In this document: piece after piece, positions 11,195-22,329 of the stretch
Position numbering within the stretch: position 1 is the first letter of the stretch
Layout: every line of letters starts with the position of its first letter
NCBI RefSeq assembly: GCF_050947875.1
Contig: NC_134570.1
Coordinates: forward strand, 207,791,750 to 207,855,749
Origin: Dermacentor variabilis
Taxonomy: Eukaryota > Arthropoda > Arachnida > Ixodida > Ixodidae
Direction of reading: 5' to 3'
DNA length: 64,000 bases
The notes under the pieces: generated by a model
Seen by the model: only the letters and a program-made list of their open reading frames with translations
Database searches by the model: none
Told to the model about the DNA's origin: nothing
Made by a program: the position numbers and the translations under genes

Positions 11195-11640
11195 ACGGCG
11201 TGCAATTTTCGGTGGGTGACGAGGCAGTATACAGAACACCTTCTCGGCCAGATCCACACTCAGCGCTCTGCTCTCTCTGGCGTCGCATACAAACGAATTC
11301 ATACCCGCACCTAAACCTCTTACACAAGCAGCACCCGACATATTACACCGACACCTGCCCGTGGTGCGGCGCGAAACCCACGCCGGCTCACATAACGTGG
11401 GAATGTACGGCTCGGCCAAGTAACGTCAATTCACCTTTTCTAAGCGTCACAGACTTCGTACGGCAGTGGGAGGCACTACTCGCACGCGAGGATCAGGGGA
11501 GCCAGTTGGCCCTCCTGGACCAAGCTCAGCGAGCCGCAAGAGCCAGTGGAGCCCTGGACTGAGGGCCCCACCCAGACCTGCCATAACTCCGATTAACTGA
11601 GCAATAAAGCTTTTTTTTCTCGCTCTCTCTCTCCGTGAGC
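11195..11640 (+). mobile_element. 3' end of an RNase H-type LINE (ORF2 tail and 3'UTR)
   Basis: The frame ending at 11562 carries a zinc-knuckle-like CPWCGAKPTPAHITWEC (C-x2-C...H-x4-C), preceded by WRRIQTNSYPHLNLLHKQ. This layout is the C-terminal tail of ORF2 in LINEs with an RNase H domain, such as those at 15.3-19.7 kb. A short 3'UTR with an AATAAAG signal near 11602 and a T-rich/CT-rich end follows. Everything upstream of the tail is missing, as in a 5'-truncated insertion made by target-primed reverse transcription. Confidence 0.75.
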
Positions 11641-11917
11641 CAGTGTTAGCTGCTAGGACGAATTACGAAATGAAAGAAACCTAGCTGGGCTGATCGCGGG
11701 CAGCACTTTTCGGATTCGTGATCCGACGATTTAAAATATATGTTTCTTATCTAAGCCTAAATGACAGCGATATAGGCGAGGGGAGTTACAGCAGCTCGTT
11801 GCTTTGGACTAACGACGGTCTTCACGCAGCACTTTCGTCTTAAGCGTGTTTGGGAACAGAAGTGAAAGGCAGAAGGATAGCACGACTTCCTGAAATGAAA
11901 CGTTCGGAATAGATTCT

Positions 11918-12785
11918 CTAGAGGCACCTGTTTCCTCCGGAGTGCCAATAGGCTCAGTTTTAGACCCATTACTATTTTTGATTTACATTAATGACTTACC
12001 TACTAGCATCGCTTCTTCTGTCTGTCTTTTGCGTTATCTGCCGCAACATTTCTTATTATACTGAAACAATAACCCTTCAGACTGGCCTAAATAATATTTC
12101 TGCTTGGTGCGAAATGTGGAAAATGAAGCTTAACATTCTTAAATGTAAATCAATGAGAGTATCGCCTAATAACATGCCTTGCCCGAACTACTTTCTTCAC
12201 AGCACAGCGCTTGAATCAGTAACTACATATAAATACCTCGGTGTACATATTACTAATGACCTTTCATGGAATTACCACATCGAGCACGTAACATCAGAGG
12301 CCAATCGCATGCTTGGTTACCTGAAAATAAACTTCTCTCTCGCACCTTGATCACTTAAGCGACAGTTATATATCACTTATGTCCGGTCTAATATCGAATA
12401 TGCCTCGTCAATCTGGGACCTTGGCTTTGCAACTCTTACCAATAGCTTAGAGGCAATGCAGAATCGCTCAGCACGTTTTATTCTAAGTAACTACCATCGA
12501 ACTTCCAGCGTAACTAACATGAAATTGATTCTTAATCTGCCCCCGCTTGCAAATAGACGGAAACTATCTCGACTTGCGTTGTTTCATAAGATCTATCATC
12601 ATAATCACGTTCTTAGGACCCGACTGTTTAAACCACCTAATTTTGTTTCATCTCGACTTGATCACCACCGCAAAGTCCATGTCCTTCACCAAAACACTGT
12701 AACGTACTCGCAATCTTTCCTGCCCACAACCAGCCTTGACGGGAAAAATCTTCCCGCCTCATTAGTTAGCATTACCGACCGTCCA
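11918..12785 (+). pseudogene. Jockey/CR1-type LINE reverse transcriptase fragment lacking its catalytic motif
   Basis: Starts within RT at VSSGVPIGSVLDPLLFLIY (about 11930), the conserved GVPQGS block. The following segment, normally LFADDCVIYR, is deleted across the FADD motif: LFA is joined nearly directly to the C-terminal side. The frame 11991-12350 then gives the thumb region with YKYLGVHITNDLSW, and 12456-12770 gives the C-terminal MQNRSARFILSNYHRTSS block. A stop and frameshift separate the two. The frame then continues without a stop into Gypsy-B gag-like sequence, so the 12456-12950 frame is a chance LINE/Gypsy fusion. It cannot encode an active RT. Confidence 0.85.
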
Positions 12786-12979
12786 GATCAAGGTGCTCCC
12801 CGTTTCTCTGTGCGTCTTCCATCTACAGATGCCGACAACGTACCTGCGACCTTCCGAACCAGCCGGTCACCATCGCCCCTAAATCGTCGGTCTCGTTCGC
12901 CGCAGGCCCGCCGCTCTTCTTCCGCTGTGTTTGTGCCACAGAAAAGCTAGTCGGTGCAGCTCCCGCAGGTGACGCTACA

Positions 12980-13724
12980 TCAACCACCCGCCCTGCAAAT
13001 CTTCAAATCACATTGCCTGCCCTTGGAAATATATTAGACGTTGAGTTGGATGGAGTCCCAGTCAAGTCCTTCGCTGACACCGGTGTCCAGATGCCCGTAA
13101 TTAGTGCCGCCCTTCGCAAAAGACCCAGAAAGGTCCCCACGCCTGCCGTACTGTGCGCAGTATACGTAGCCGACGGCAGCATGCCACCGGTTGTCGGCAT
13201 GTGTAAAGCACGAGCGACATCGGCCGGCCATCAAAGCGCAGCCTTATTTATTGTGCTAGAGCGATGTCCGCATGGACCTGATTTTGGGGCTCGACTTCCT
13301 TTCGACCCATTCTGCCCTAATCGACGGTGCTACAGATGGCCTGCATTTGTACCTTCCTTCTGGCAGCTACTTTGTTTCTAATGCACATCATCCGCCCCTG
13401 TGTTCTGCCGAATTCGCGCGGTTGCCGCCGCTAGCCGCTACTACTGTAACTTTTAACGCTCTACCGCATGTTCCTGATGGTGACTGCATCATCTCACCGC
13501 TTGTAGACGTTGTTATACAGTATGGCGGTGCCCTCCGAAGTACCTTTGTCACCGTTGTAGATAATTATACTTGGCTTTCTGTTCTCAACTTCGAGTATGT
13601 TGGACATGTTCTTCCCGGTAACATGACAGTGGCCCGTCCAACACCTGTGAACGAGTACGAGATACCTCGGCTCGCGCCCACAATTTCTGCCTCTGTCAGC
13701 CGTATCGTCCCGTGTTTCTGTTGA
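12980..13724 (+). pseudogene. Gypsy-B aspartic protease and spacer
   Basis: A retropepsin-like segment. The active-site triad DTG is in KSFADTGVQMPVIS at about 13070, with the downstream VVGMC and then the DLILGLDFLSTHSALID block at about 13280, which forms the distal flap/strand part of these proteases. The two blocks are in different frames (13013-13381 and 13272-13724), so there is a frameshift. The second frame continues into the spacer seen between protease and RT in this family. The protease would cut the gag-pol polyprotein in the particle. The catalytic Asp is retained but the frame is not. Confidence 0.8.
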
Positions 13725-13754
13725 GTTTCGTCACCCTACCACGACATCGATAAA

Positions 13755-14960
13755 ATGATAGCTACCGACCTCTCTCCAGCTCAGACTGAAGACCTTAGGC
13801 GCATTCTGTTCACTTACCTCAGTATATTTTATTTAGAAACCACCCGCTCTCCTAGACAGCCGCACTCATCGGATTCACACCAGCGACGCAAGTCCCGTCC
13901 ATCGCCTTCCCTACCGCGTGACCGCTGCAGAGCGCAGAAACACACAAAGCGAAACCGCGAAGATGCTGAAGAACATCACAGAGCCTTCCGCTAGCCCGTG
14001 GGCCTCACCAGTGGTCCTGGTCAAGAAAATAGAGAACACCTGGATACTTTGTGTTAAATATCGCCATCTCAACAAGATCACGAAGAAAGACGTGTATACA
14101 TTACCTCGTACCGATGATGCACTTTACTGCCACATCGGGCGAAATATCTTTCGATTGACCTCCGCTCGGGCTACTGGCAGATCGCAGTTGATGAGAAGGA
14201 TCGCGAGAAGATCGTTTTTTTTTACGTCTGATTAACTTTTTCAATTCAGTGTCATGACCCTTCGGGCTTCGCAATGCCCCAGCGACGTTCGAGAGAGTGA
14301 TGGACACCCTTCTCCGAGGCTTGAATTGGACCATCTGTCTGTGTTATCTCGATGACGTAATCGTTTTTGCTGCAACCTTTGAAACCGACATTGCGCATCT
14401 CGCAACTGTGATTGCTGTGTTTCGCGCTGCGAACCTTCAGCTCAACTCGTAGAAGTGTCACTTCGGTCGTCGTGAAATAACCGTTCTTGGGCGCCTTGTA
14501 AACGCCAATGGAATTCAACCTGACCCGGCCAAAGTTCGAACCGCGTAATACTTTTCTGTGCCATGCTCACTTAAGGATGTTCGCAGCTTCATAGGCTAAT
14601 GCTCGTACTTTTGTCGCTTTGTTCAAAATTTTGCTGACATTGCGCGCCCTCTCACTAAGCTTTTAAAGAACGACGTCGCTTTCGCGTGGGAACAGCGGCA
14701 GGCCGAAGCCTTCCCAGCACTCATCAGTCTCTTCACGAGCTCCCGAATTATAGCCCATTTTGAGCCTTCAGCACCCACTGAAATCCGTACAATCGCCAGT
14801 GGTGACGGCATTGGCGCAGTTCTTACCCAGCTGCAGCGTGGTCAAGAGGGCGTTATCGCTTACGCAAGCCTTCTTCTGTCCACGGCTGAGCAACTATTCT
14901 ACCACGGAGCGAGAGTGCCTTGCGCTTGTTTGGGCGATACCGAAGTTTCCCAGATTTCGT
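13755..14960 (+). pseudogene. Gypsy-B reverse transcriptase and start of RNase H
   Basis: Begins MIATDLSPAQTEDLRRIL, the same leader as in Gypsy-C. The 13918-14235 frame holds SASPWASPVVLVKK and LNKITKKDVYTLPRTDDAL. Motif A is present in another frame at about 14150 ([15 protein letters not shown], catalytic Asp kept). Motif C follows at about 14341 (LCYLDDVIVFA, both Asp kept). RNase H is recognised from ERECLALVWAI at about 14905 and ends at the element's truncation. At least four frame changes lie between these blocks, and a run of T (14215-14222) marks one of them. Confidence 0.85.
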
Positions 14961-15309
14961 CAAAAGATAACGTTTCTGAGTGAGTTAGTTTCTACAGAAA
15001 ACAGTGAAAACTGACATATAACGTTTGCGAGTGCATCTATTCCTTTTAGCAGCTTCTCTGTAACCGCAACTACCTCTGCTTAACCTCCCAGCCTTCCTAT
15101 GCACCATTTGTCTCTGTAAAATGAAACTCTTAATTCAGCGCTTCGTACGTATTTTCAGAAGCGAATTGTGTCCTTTGGCTCTTACGGCTGCTTTCGTGGT
15201 AGTTCCATAGTACGACCGCGGTGTGACTTGGGAGAAGGAAGCCGAGGAAACGCGCCAAGGAAACGGGCACGTGCTCTCTAGCAGCTAAGCTGCTAAGAGC
15301 TGCGGGGAG
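14961..15309. other. No gene seen
   Basis: About 350 bp between the cut end of Gypsy-B and the 3' end of a minus-strand LINE. No motif or repeat was recognised. Confidence 0.4.
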
Positions 15310-16860
15310 ATAGAGAATGAACTTTAATGAAAATACGGCTCAGTATCCTAATCAGCGGTGCGGGTCAATGATAGGGATCATGAAGCAATCAAATAAAAAA
15401 AAGAAAAGAAAAAATCCTAAACACAAAACAAACAAAACACTACGCGTTCATAACCAGCCGGCAAAGCCAACCTCGCGCACAAACTCCTATAAAGAGCTAG
15501 TAGTTCACCGGGAGTTGATCTGAGGAGCTGGTATGGTCCATGCCTCCAGTGAGGTAATGTCGGGTATCTTCTGTTTCTCTCTTACTATCGCGAGACCAGG
15601 ACAGTCCCACAATAGGTGCCCGACATTGTGTGGTACCTTAGCCTTCAGTTCCCGTTTGGCTTGCACTTTGAGTCGCTCGCGCTCCTCCTTCCGGTCCACA
15701 CGGACAGGAATGAGAGGGACTGGGTCCAGGGGAAATGAGCGAGAAAATAACAGCACGTCGCTGCACTGTGGGCCGCACTGTTGGCGACGCTGGCCGACTG
15801 CACCGGAACCCAGTCCACTCGCGTGCCCACGCCGTAAGCCCTATGAAGGTATGCCCATGAGAGCTTAATAACATCATTTGCCCATGTGCCTAGTCTAGGC
15901 GTCCGCCTGAGCGCCCTTGGGCGTCCAAGGAGTCGGTGAATATTGTGAACGCTTTGCTTCGGTGGCCTTCCGCACTTTTATCTACCTTTCTCGTAAGTCT
16001 CTCTATGGCAAATAATATGGCCTGCAGTTCAAGTGACTTAATGGTCGACTCTAGCTAATATTGGGGGATGTAGACAAACTTACCGCTCACCATTAACGAC
16101 GGCCAGTGCCGTTAAGGAGGTGGTAGGACCCTAGGCCGCATCTGTGAAAATAGCATTTTCCTTCAAGTCAGCCCGTTCTGCGAGTTTTGCTCTATGACCT
16201 CTATGGTAGCCTTTCGTTTGCCGGCGAGTGACATGTAATGTGACTCGAGCCTGCTCGTCGACCTAAAGAGCGACATCAGGAAGCGCTTCGATCTTGTTCG
16301 ACGAACGTTCTCCATCTAACAAGCAAGATCTGCTGCCGCGAGTGCGTGTGACCGCGACGGCGGTTATGTCCCTCTTTGCTTTCTATGGTAATGTCCCTGA
16401 GTGGAGGAAGTCTGGCTTGCCACTGCAGGTCTTCCACACGAGCGTGCGGGGAACAGCCGTGATCACTCGACGACACTACCAGTTCATACTTTCGAGCTAG
16501 TTGTGTTGTTTGTTTTTTGGCAATGTAAAAGCATACCGCACCGTAGCAAGCCCTCGACGTAAGCACTGCCGACGTAAAAGTGCGAGCTGTATTGGTGCCA
16601 GCTCTTCCACGCCTCGGCGATGTGCGTTTCACGAGGGGCAAGAGTTTCTTCCACGTAGGCTGCCGTTGTTTTAGGCAGGTAGCCGCCTCTCCATCCTCGT
16701 GAATTGGAATGCCCAGTATCTTCACGTGGTGTTCCGGAGCTCACTCGCTCGCTCGCTCGCTCACTTGTTCTGCCTATGCGCTTGCATTGACGATCATCGT
16801 CGATGATTACTGCATACAAGAATGAGGATGCATGCTGTGGTAACGGTGCCGCCACCTAGC
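15310..16860 (-). mobile_element. RNase H-type LINE remnant (RT thumb, RNase H, tail)
   Basis: Minus-strand LINE ORF2 fragment. From upstream to downstream: an RT-thumb-like segment MKILGIPIHEDGEAATCLKQ with VLTSRACYGAVCF (frame 16725-16276); RNase H pieces with IFTDAA at about 16150, ELQAILFAIERL and IFTDSLDAQG at about 15935-16035; and a C-terminal segment with VGHLLWDCPGL (15756-15505), the remnant of the C...H-x4-C tail. The element ends at an ATTAAAG signal near 15325. RNase H in these LINEs helps remove the RNA strand after reverse transcription. Several stops and frame changes make this inactive. The RT palm with the catalytic motif is absent. Confidence 0.75.
16744..16761. repeat. Short (CTCG)n microsatellite
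   Basis: Four to five perfect CTCG units. They produce a repetitive Ser/Glu/Arg stretch in the minus frames and carry no other meaning that I can see. Confidence 0.8.
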
Positions 16861-18185
16861 AGCCACTGTCCCTCAGACAGGCCTCAAACGGCAGCTTGAA
16901 AATGGCTTTGTCTTTCATTTTCAGCGTAACAGACTTATGTTTTCCCGCATACTGTGATAGTCATCCGAAGCTGTCTTATGTGTAAAGAAAGATTAATAGG
17001 ACTACCAATACATCTAAACATTTATTGGATTGCCCAAAGGTTTCGTCGAATTACATACGCTTTGCAGAAGCAACTTTTCTTGCAGGAGAAGCAAGCTAAG
17101 TTTTGAAGATTACGTCTGTCAATACCACAACTCTATTTCGGCTATTCATGCAGTCGCGAAAAACTCTTAATAAGAACAATGCAATACTCTCTTAGAGATA
17201 GGGAATGAACTGCTTGCGCAATTTGATATTTTTTATATATTTATTTTTTTGAAAATGGCGAATTCCCCGTTCATACGAAGAGTTGAATTCAAAAAAAAGT
17301 ATCAAGGGTCTTCTGCGTGCAAAAGTGAACTCGCTCGCCCGAAATTTGCCATTTGATCTGATGCAGGGCGGTGATCTAAATCGATCTGGTCGGTAGCTAC
17401 GGATTCTGGTCCTAATAATACCGCGAGAAGCTAAAGACAATATTTTTTTGTTTCAGGGCAGAAATAAATATAAAGATGTCAACTGCGAAGAGTGGCCCAG
17501 TCTTCCGCGAAGAGTTTAATGAATCTGAGACAGAGTTGATGTGGTGGTATATTGAGAGAAGCACTGAAAAAATACGCAGCTGCATTGTGAGTCAGTCTCA
17601 CACAAGCGCCAACAACTGCTGAAATGAAAGTTAGTCTTCGCGCAATACAATTATTTTGACTTTGAGGCCCATGGCACAGAAATAAACAGAAAATTAGCGG
17701 GCAATACTTTCAGACCGAGTATATGGACGACGGATAAGTGAGACCTCTGTTTGAAGGGCGTTCGTAGATTTGAATGCCGGCCATTTTACAGCGCCGTGAG
17801 CCGGACTTCAATTTCAGGTGCTTTCCACATTACTCAACCTCAGATTTTAATTCATCGTTTGAACAGGACCTGATGAGGTGGCATACGCCAAATTTTACCT
17901 ACGATTCGTTCAGATCTAGCAGTTTTCTCTCGGTGAACACAAACAAAAGCGATAGTGTTTCACAGGGGTCGTTTCTTTCACTCGGCATATTACTAAAGAT
18001 CCGTTTCGTTGTGCAATATCTATTGAGCGAACAGTAAGATTAGATATAGCTTATGGCCTCCGTGAGGCAGCTGTTTCTAGTCGCTTCGTACAACCTGGCC
18101 GGAATGACTTGCGTTTATATGTAGCATTTTAGCACAAATAGGAGTGCTCCCGCTGCCCGAATAAACACCGTAGTTTTCAGAAATC
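16861..18185. other. No gene seen; AT-rich
   Basis: About 1.3 kb with short frames only (17192-17440 minus, 17774-18037 plus), neither with a motif. Nothing repetitive was recognised. Confidence 0.4.
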
Positions 18186-19691
18186 TCTGCAAATGCGGAA
18201 CAGGTCGCGGTGGGAGCAACTTTATTTTATCAGGAAGGGGAAGACGAAGGCCAGGCCGCAGTTCGGTTAGGTCGGGGCCCATGGAGCCGTAACCTTCGCC
18301 CCCCATTCTGCCAGCCTGGCTTGGAGTAGATGTTTTGATGTTCGGAGTACGCGATCCGAGGCAACCTCGACGGGGGCCGACCACTTCAGGTCTCCCGGGG
18401 GTAGGTTACGGATACGCCCCCACGTTATGTACTCCTGCCCTGCCCGGGTAAAGCCGCTATGCGTGCACCCGGACACGTTGTCATCTTTGATAATGGCCGC
18501 CAACCTGCGGGTCTGATCCCTCCGGAAGGAGACCGCTTGGTATCGTTCCAGAGTATTACATGGAGGTGGATACGCGCGTCGTTCCTGGCACTGTTGTGTA
18601 AGCCGTCTTCATAGCTCTTTGATGCCTTTTCAAGAGCACCTCGGCGAGCTACCCCTGCCCCCCGGTTCGTGATTGCACAGGTGGCTAGGTGGCCAGCTTC
18701 ATTGCCCGGGTTGCCTTCGTAGCCTAGAACCCAAAGAAGTCTGATGGTCGTCTCTGGCTCTCGTTGTTTTCGCAGGGCTGTGAGACTAACACATCCTTTA
18801 CGGTAATTTTTAATGACCGTCATTGAATCCGACTCTATATAGCATGCACTGGTGATGTTGGTAAATGGAGCGACGGCAACCTCTTTCTCTTCGAGTATGG
18901 TGGGCACTCTGACGACATCTGTGTGGAAGATCCCGCCTTGCCCGTCAGCCACTGCTATCCTATCCAGGCCACTGTCTGCGGTGGCTGCATCTACGAAGGC
19001 GGCTGGCCTGCCTGTCAGGGTGCGTTGAAGCAATTCTGCGCGTGTGTGACGCCTGTCCTTGTTCTGTTCACCTATATCCTTCAGCAGCAGTGGGATAACA
19101 ATATTGTTTCTGATCTCAAGGGGCATTCTGGCCCTGGCATTGATACCAGTGCTTAGTGGAAGGTTTAGCAGCTTGAGGACATCGTGTCTATGGTGTGCTC
19201 CTGACAGATCCTTGCACGTTTGGCATCGGTGATTTCGGTATTGTGTAGCCCCAGACTGAGCAGTTTGTCATTAATAACCACGTGGGGACTTCGGCTGCTG
19301 TTCTATAAATGGAGCGGATCATCCTGTTGATTTTATCAAGTTGCGCTCTGCGCAGGTACAGAAAAGGGCAGGCGTAGGCTATACGACAGATGAAAAAGGC
19401 CCGCATAAGCCTGCAAGCCTCCCCTTCCTCTTTTTATTCGTGATTCGCCTGAGTAGGCCCTGGATTTGTCAGGCTGTGTGCTCGAGGCGGCGTATGGTTC
19501 ACTAGCACGAGTTTCTTTGCTCGAGGAAAATCCCGAGCACAAGTATGGTGGGTACTTGGACCACTGACTGTAATTCTAAGGGTCGCCTGCGCAGCCAGGG
19601 TCGGTTTGCCTGCAAGAAAGAGTTCCCATTTGGACGATGAACACTTGAGACCGTTGGCCGCTAGATATGCCTGTATGACTCCTGCGGTCAT
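18186..19691 (-). mobile_element. RNase H-type LINE remnant (RT C-terminus plus RNase H)
   Basis: Minus-strand ORF2 fragment. The 19691-19434 frame holds AYLAANGLKCSSSKWELFL, the segment after the RT catalytic site. The 19406-19188 frame holds RAFFICRIAYACPFLYL and LDKINRMIRSIYRTA, the thumb. The 19126-18425 frame (233 codons) is an RNase H: AAFVDAATADSG (first Asp), EEKEVAVAPF (Glu), CYIESDSMTVIKN (second Asp) and GNPGNEAGHLAT (last block, with His where Asp is usual). The element ends near a minus-strand AATAAAG at about 18215. It is the same structural class as the copy at 15.3-16.9 kb. It is broken into three frames and lacks the RT palm. Confidence 0.82.
18425..19126 (-). pseudogene. LINE RNase H domain, longest open piece
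   Basis: A 233-codon open frame, the longest uninterrupted LINE-derived frame in this part of the window. Residues about 40-160 form the RNase H fold core. Carboxylates at the first three positions are present (VDAA; EVAVA; ESDS), while the fourth position reads GNEAGH where GNEAAD is typical. N-terminal to it is PLLLKDIGEQNKDRRHTRAELL, the linker from RT. The C-terminal 70 residues are Ser/Arg-rich and unlike the usual zinc tail, so a frameshift probably lies near 18600. Confidence 0.75.
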
Positions 19692-20284
19692 TGTTAGCGG
19701 ATGCTTCGCCTCTTCAGCACGCGTGGCGCCCTATCTCGGTGGTCAATAAGCGTCGCCGTTCAAAAAACTGCCAGAAGTTCGCACCGCTAACTCCCTATAT
19801 GTATGCGATGGTACACCAAGGTCTCAGCATACTTAGAATGTGGCTATTGCGACGTATCAAAATCTGCATGCGCGTTGGTCACGGGTGACCTACCTTGCAC
19901 ATTGTCATTAAGCAAAAGTAACGCTTTTATAGCTTATAATATTCATAAACATGCGATTTCGTGCACGCAGTCGTACGCTCAGCACAAATGGGGTATTCGG
20001 CTAGATACACTCAATGCAGGTGGATCCGCCACTAATGCTATGAGGATGATGAATGAAGATGGGATCCAACCTCCGTCTTCCGGAGCAGCAGCCAAATGCT
20101 CTAAGCATCAGGCCACGATCACGCACATGCTTCCTCGTGCCAAAATCGCTCAATAAAACATTTCGAATTTGCGTTGCGTGGAAACTTTCCACATTCTTCC
20201 CTCGATATAGTTAGAGTTGTGAGACGCTGTGTCAGATTGCGCTGCCTTAGGCGTCGCCCCAGATTTTTCATTAACGATCAGCAA
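19692..20284. other. No gene seen
   Basis: About 0.6 kb of unassigned sequence between two LINE remnants of opposite orientation. The 19691-20156 plus frames show no motif. Confidence 0.35.
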
Positions 20285-21260
20285 TTAATCACCCAGATTG
20301 AATACTTTCTATATAATCGAACAGAATTCGTATTAGTTAACACCTTCATTTAAATAACCTGTCTTGTATCTTCTGGCGTGCCACGAGGCTGAATCCTTGA
20401 CCTTTGTTATTTCTTATAACTATCTCCCGAAATATTTACCATCCAGCATCCAGCTTTTTTACTCGTAACTGTGATTCATCGTGAAATAAACAACCCGGAC
20501 AATTTCCTCTTCTCAACAATCTCAACCAGGAGGCGGGAGGGGAGGGGGGGAGTTCTGTACGTGTTCACCTAGTGGACGTGTCCATTTCATTTGCTGGTGA
20601 AGTGCAGATTGGCTGGGGGTGCCTGTCTCCTTGTCGTACGGGTACCCCAGCCCAGCCATTCAGAACTTCACCAGCGGACGAAATGGACTTGTTCACTAGC
20701 TGGATACATACAGAATACCCCCTCCCCTCCCACATCTTGACAACGTCTCCTCGTGATGTGATCATGGTCAATGGAACTAAACGTAAATAAAGGTAAAACA
20801 ATGATGTTGTCGCGTCATAGCGCTGTTTGGGCGTTTACCTATGCTACTAACAACGTTTTTCTGCGCTCTGTCCCACCGTTTAAATATTTAAGTGCAGACA
20901 TTACTAATAATCGATGATGGCTAAGCCACATCGAATATGTAATTAATGGTGCTAATCGAACAATTGCCTTTCTGCGTGTCAATTTTTCTCGGGCTCCTTC
21001 TTCCCTTAAGCTCATCTTATCTAAAACACTTGTAAGATTAAACTAGAGTGTGCTTCATCCATTTGGGATCTATCCATAGCGCAGCTGACATGTTCATTTT
21101 AATCCATTGGACACAGGTACACGTGCTCAATCCCATGCAATTATTACCGCAGTGCAAGTATATCAGCTATCAAAACTTGCCTTGACCTACCGGTCCTGGC
21201 ATTGAGAATGACACTCGCCCATATTCGTGGTGTCTTGTTAGGCATAAAAAAGGTCCTACG
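20285..21260 (+). mobile_element. Jockey/CR1-type LINE RT fragment, split by a foldback element
   Basis: Plus-strand RT pieces. Around 20310 an LYNRTEFVLVN-like block leads to SSGVPRG at about 20370 (GVPQGS motif). The region of FADDC is degraded (FLLVTVIHREINN, about 20455-20495), so catalytic Asp residues are lost. The reading frame reaches STISTR at about 20527, is interrupted by the foldback at 20528-20751, and resumes at about 20764 with WSMELNVNKGKTMML. It then gives KYLSADITNN, SHIEYVINGANRTIAFL and SSLKLILSKTLVR. The frame resuming across the insertion shows the LINE was there first. Confidence 0.82.
20528..20751. mobile_element. Foldback (long hairpin) element nested in a LINE
   Basis: Arms 20535-20623 and 20641-20731 are near-complete inverted copies with a loop of only 17 nt. 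Both outer ends carry GGGAGGGGAGGGGG, followed inward by GTCCATTTC and GCTGGTGAAGT blocks. Beyond the arms, AGGAGGC at the left pairs with GTCTCCT at the right, suggesting the true tips with a small deletion in the left arm. There is no coding capacity. It interrupts a LINE RT frame that resumes on the far side. No target duplication could be fixed. It fits a hairpin MITE, with family unknown. Confidence 0.75.
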
Positions 21261-21386
21261 TTATTCTTCGTGAATACTAGTTCTGACATTAAAGTTGTTT
21301 GGATTGCCTGAGCGGTATTTTCCATCAGGATACTGATCGGCTGCTCTTAGCACCCACCGAATTCAAACAGCTATTTTATATATCAT

Positions 21387-21664
21387 TTGTGCATTAGCAC
21401 AGACAAGGCATCTGAGCTCTTCCTCGCTGACATTACCTATCGGTTTAGTGACATCAACTTTCCATTAATTGACTGGGACAATGTTTCATCGCCATGCAAG
21501 ATCTCGACTGGAATCGCCTACTTGAACCTTGACTACAACCTCTCCCAAACTGTATCGCAGCGAACCCGTGGCTCTAACATACTAGATCTTATACTTACAA
21601 ACAATCCTGAAACAGTACTTCAGATAGAACATTTATATGCTTTTAGTGATCATAATTTGCTTTA
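21387..21664 (+). pseudogene. LINE endonuclease, C-terminal part
   Basis: A 92-codon frame carrying FSDINFPLIDWDN, SNILDLILTNNPETV and AFSDHNLL. These match the order of the NFP, LDLILTN and SDH blocks of the exonuclease-endonuclease-phosphatase domain. The SDH block holds the catalytic Asp-His pair and is intact. The stop follows directly after. The N-terminal Asn and Glu blocks lie upstream of the truncation, so the enzyme would be inactive. Its job in a full element is to nick the target DNA. Confidence 0.82.
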
Positions 21665-22329
21665 ACTTACCCTAAATATACCTTCTCCTGTTTCTAATAT
21701 GTTGACAAAACTAATTCCCGATTATAAAAAAGGAAATTACATTGTAATCACCACTGATCTAAAAGCGTTTTGGGAGCACCAGATGCTACCGTCATTTTAC
21801 GACCAATCAGTTGAAGGAAATTGGTTAATGTTCAAGGAAAAGATGTCCTCGTTAATTGATATATACATTCCTCGCATAAAAATAAGTAATAATATATCGA
21901 ATCCTTGCTTCACAAAAACCCTTAAGTGCATAAAGAATAAAAAAGCAGCTGTACAAGTGCGCAAGGTACTTAAGAACGCTTTCATCATGGATTGAATACA
22001 AAGCCTACCTTAAGTCATGCTGCGTTGTCTTACGCACAGCAAAGGACAAGTACTATTCTGATGACCTTCGAAAACCTAAAAACAATGCAACAAAATTTTG
22101 GAAAACAATAAGCCTTGGTGAACAGAGTAATCGCATTCTATTACACGATGATAACGCAATCCCTCTTTCTAAGAGTGAGTGTTCAACAGTTTTCAATTCT
22201 TTTTTCACATCCGTGTTCACAAGCGAGAAAAGCGCAAATGTAGCCTTCGTGCCTGATTTTTATTACGATTACATGGCACCGTTAAAAGTTATGATCGAGG
22301 GCAGCACCTCGCTTATAAACAACCTTAAG

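Larger units (their letters stand above)
12786..14960 (+). mobile_element. Gypsy-B: truncated Ty3/Gypsy element (gag tail to RNase H)
   Basis: Plus-strand remnant joined directly to the preceding LINE fragment. In order: a Ser/Arg-rich gag C-terminus (about 12850-12950), protease, a protease-RT spacer, RT and the start of RNase H. It stops abruptly at about 14960 with no integrase or LTR. Block order and motifs match Gypsy-C at 44-48 kb, including the SRSPSP-rich gag tail, suggesting the same or a sister family. Frames are broken many times. Confidence 0.88.

Noticed and set aside
13272..14235. Envelope gene in any of the Gypsy elements
   Set aside because: Gypsy-A and Gypsy-D go from integrase to polypurine tract and LTR within about 170 bp, leaving no room; Gypsy-B is cut before integrase and Gypsy-C within it.
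20565..20801. Opposed coding frames on both strands of the foldback
   Set aside because: Long inverted repeats give mirrored frames automatically; there is no motif.
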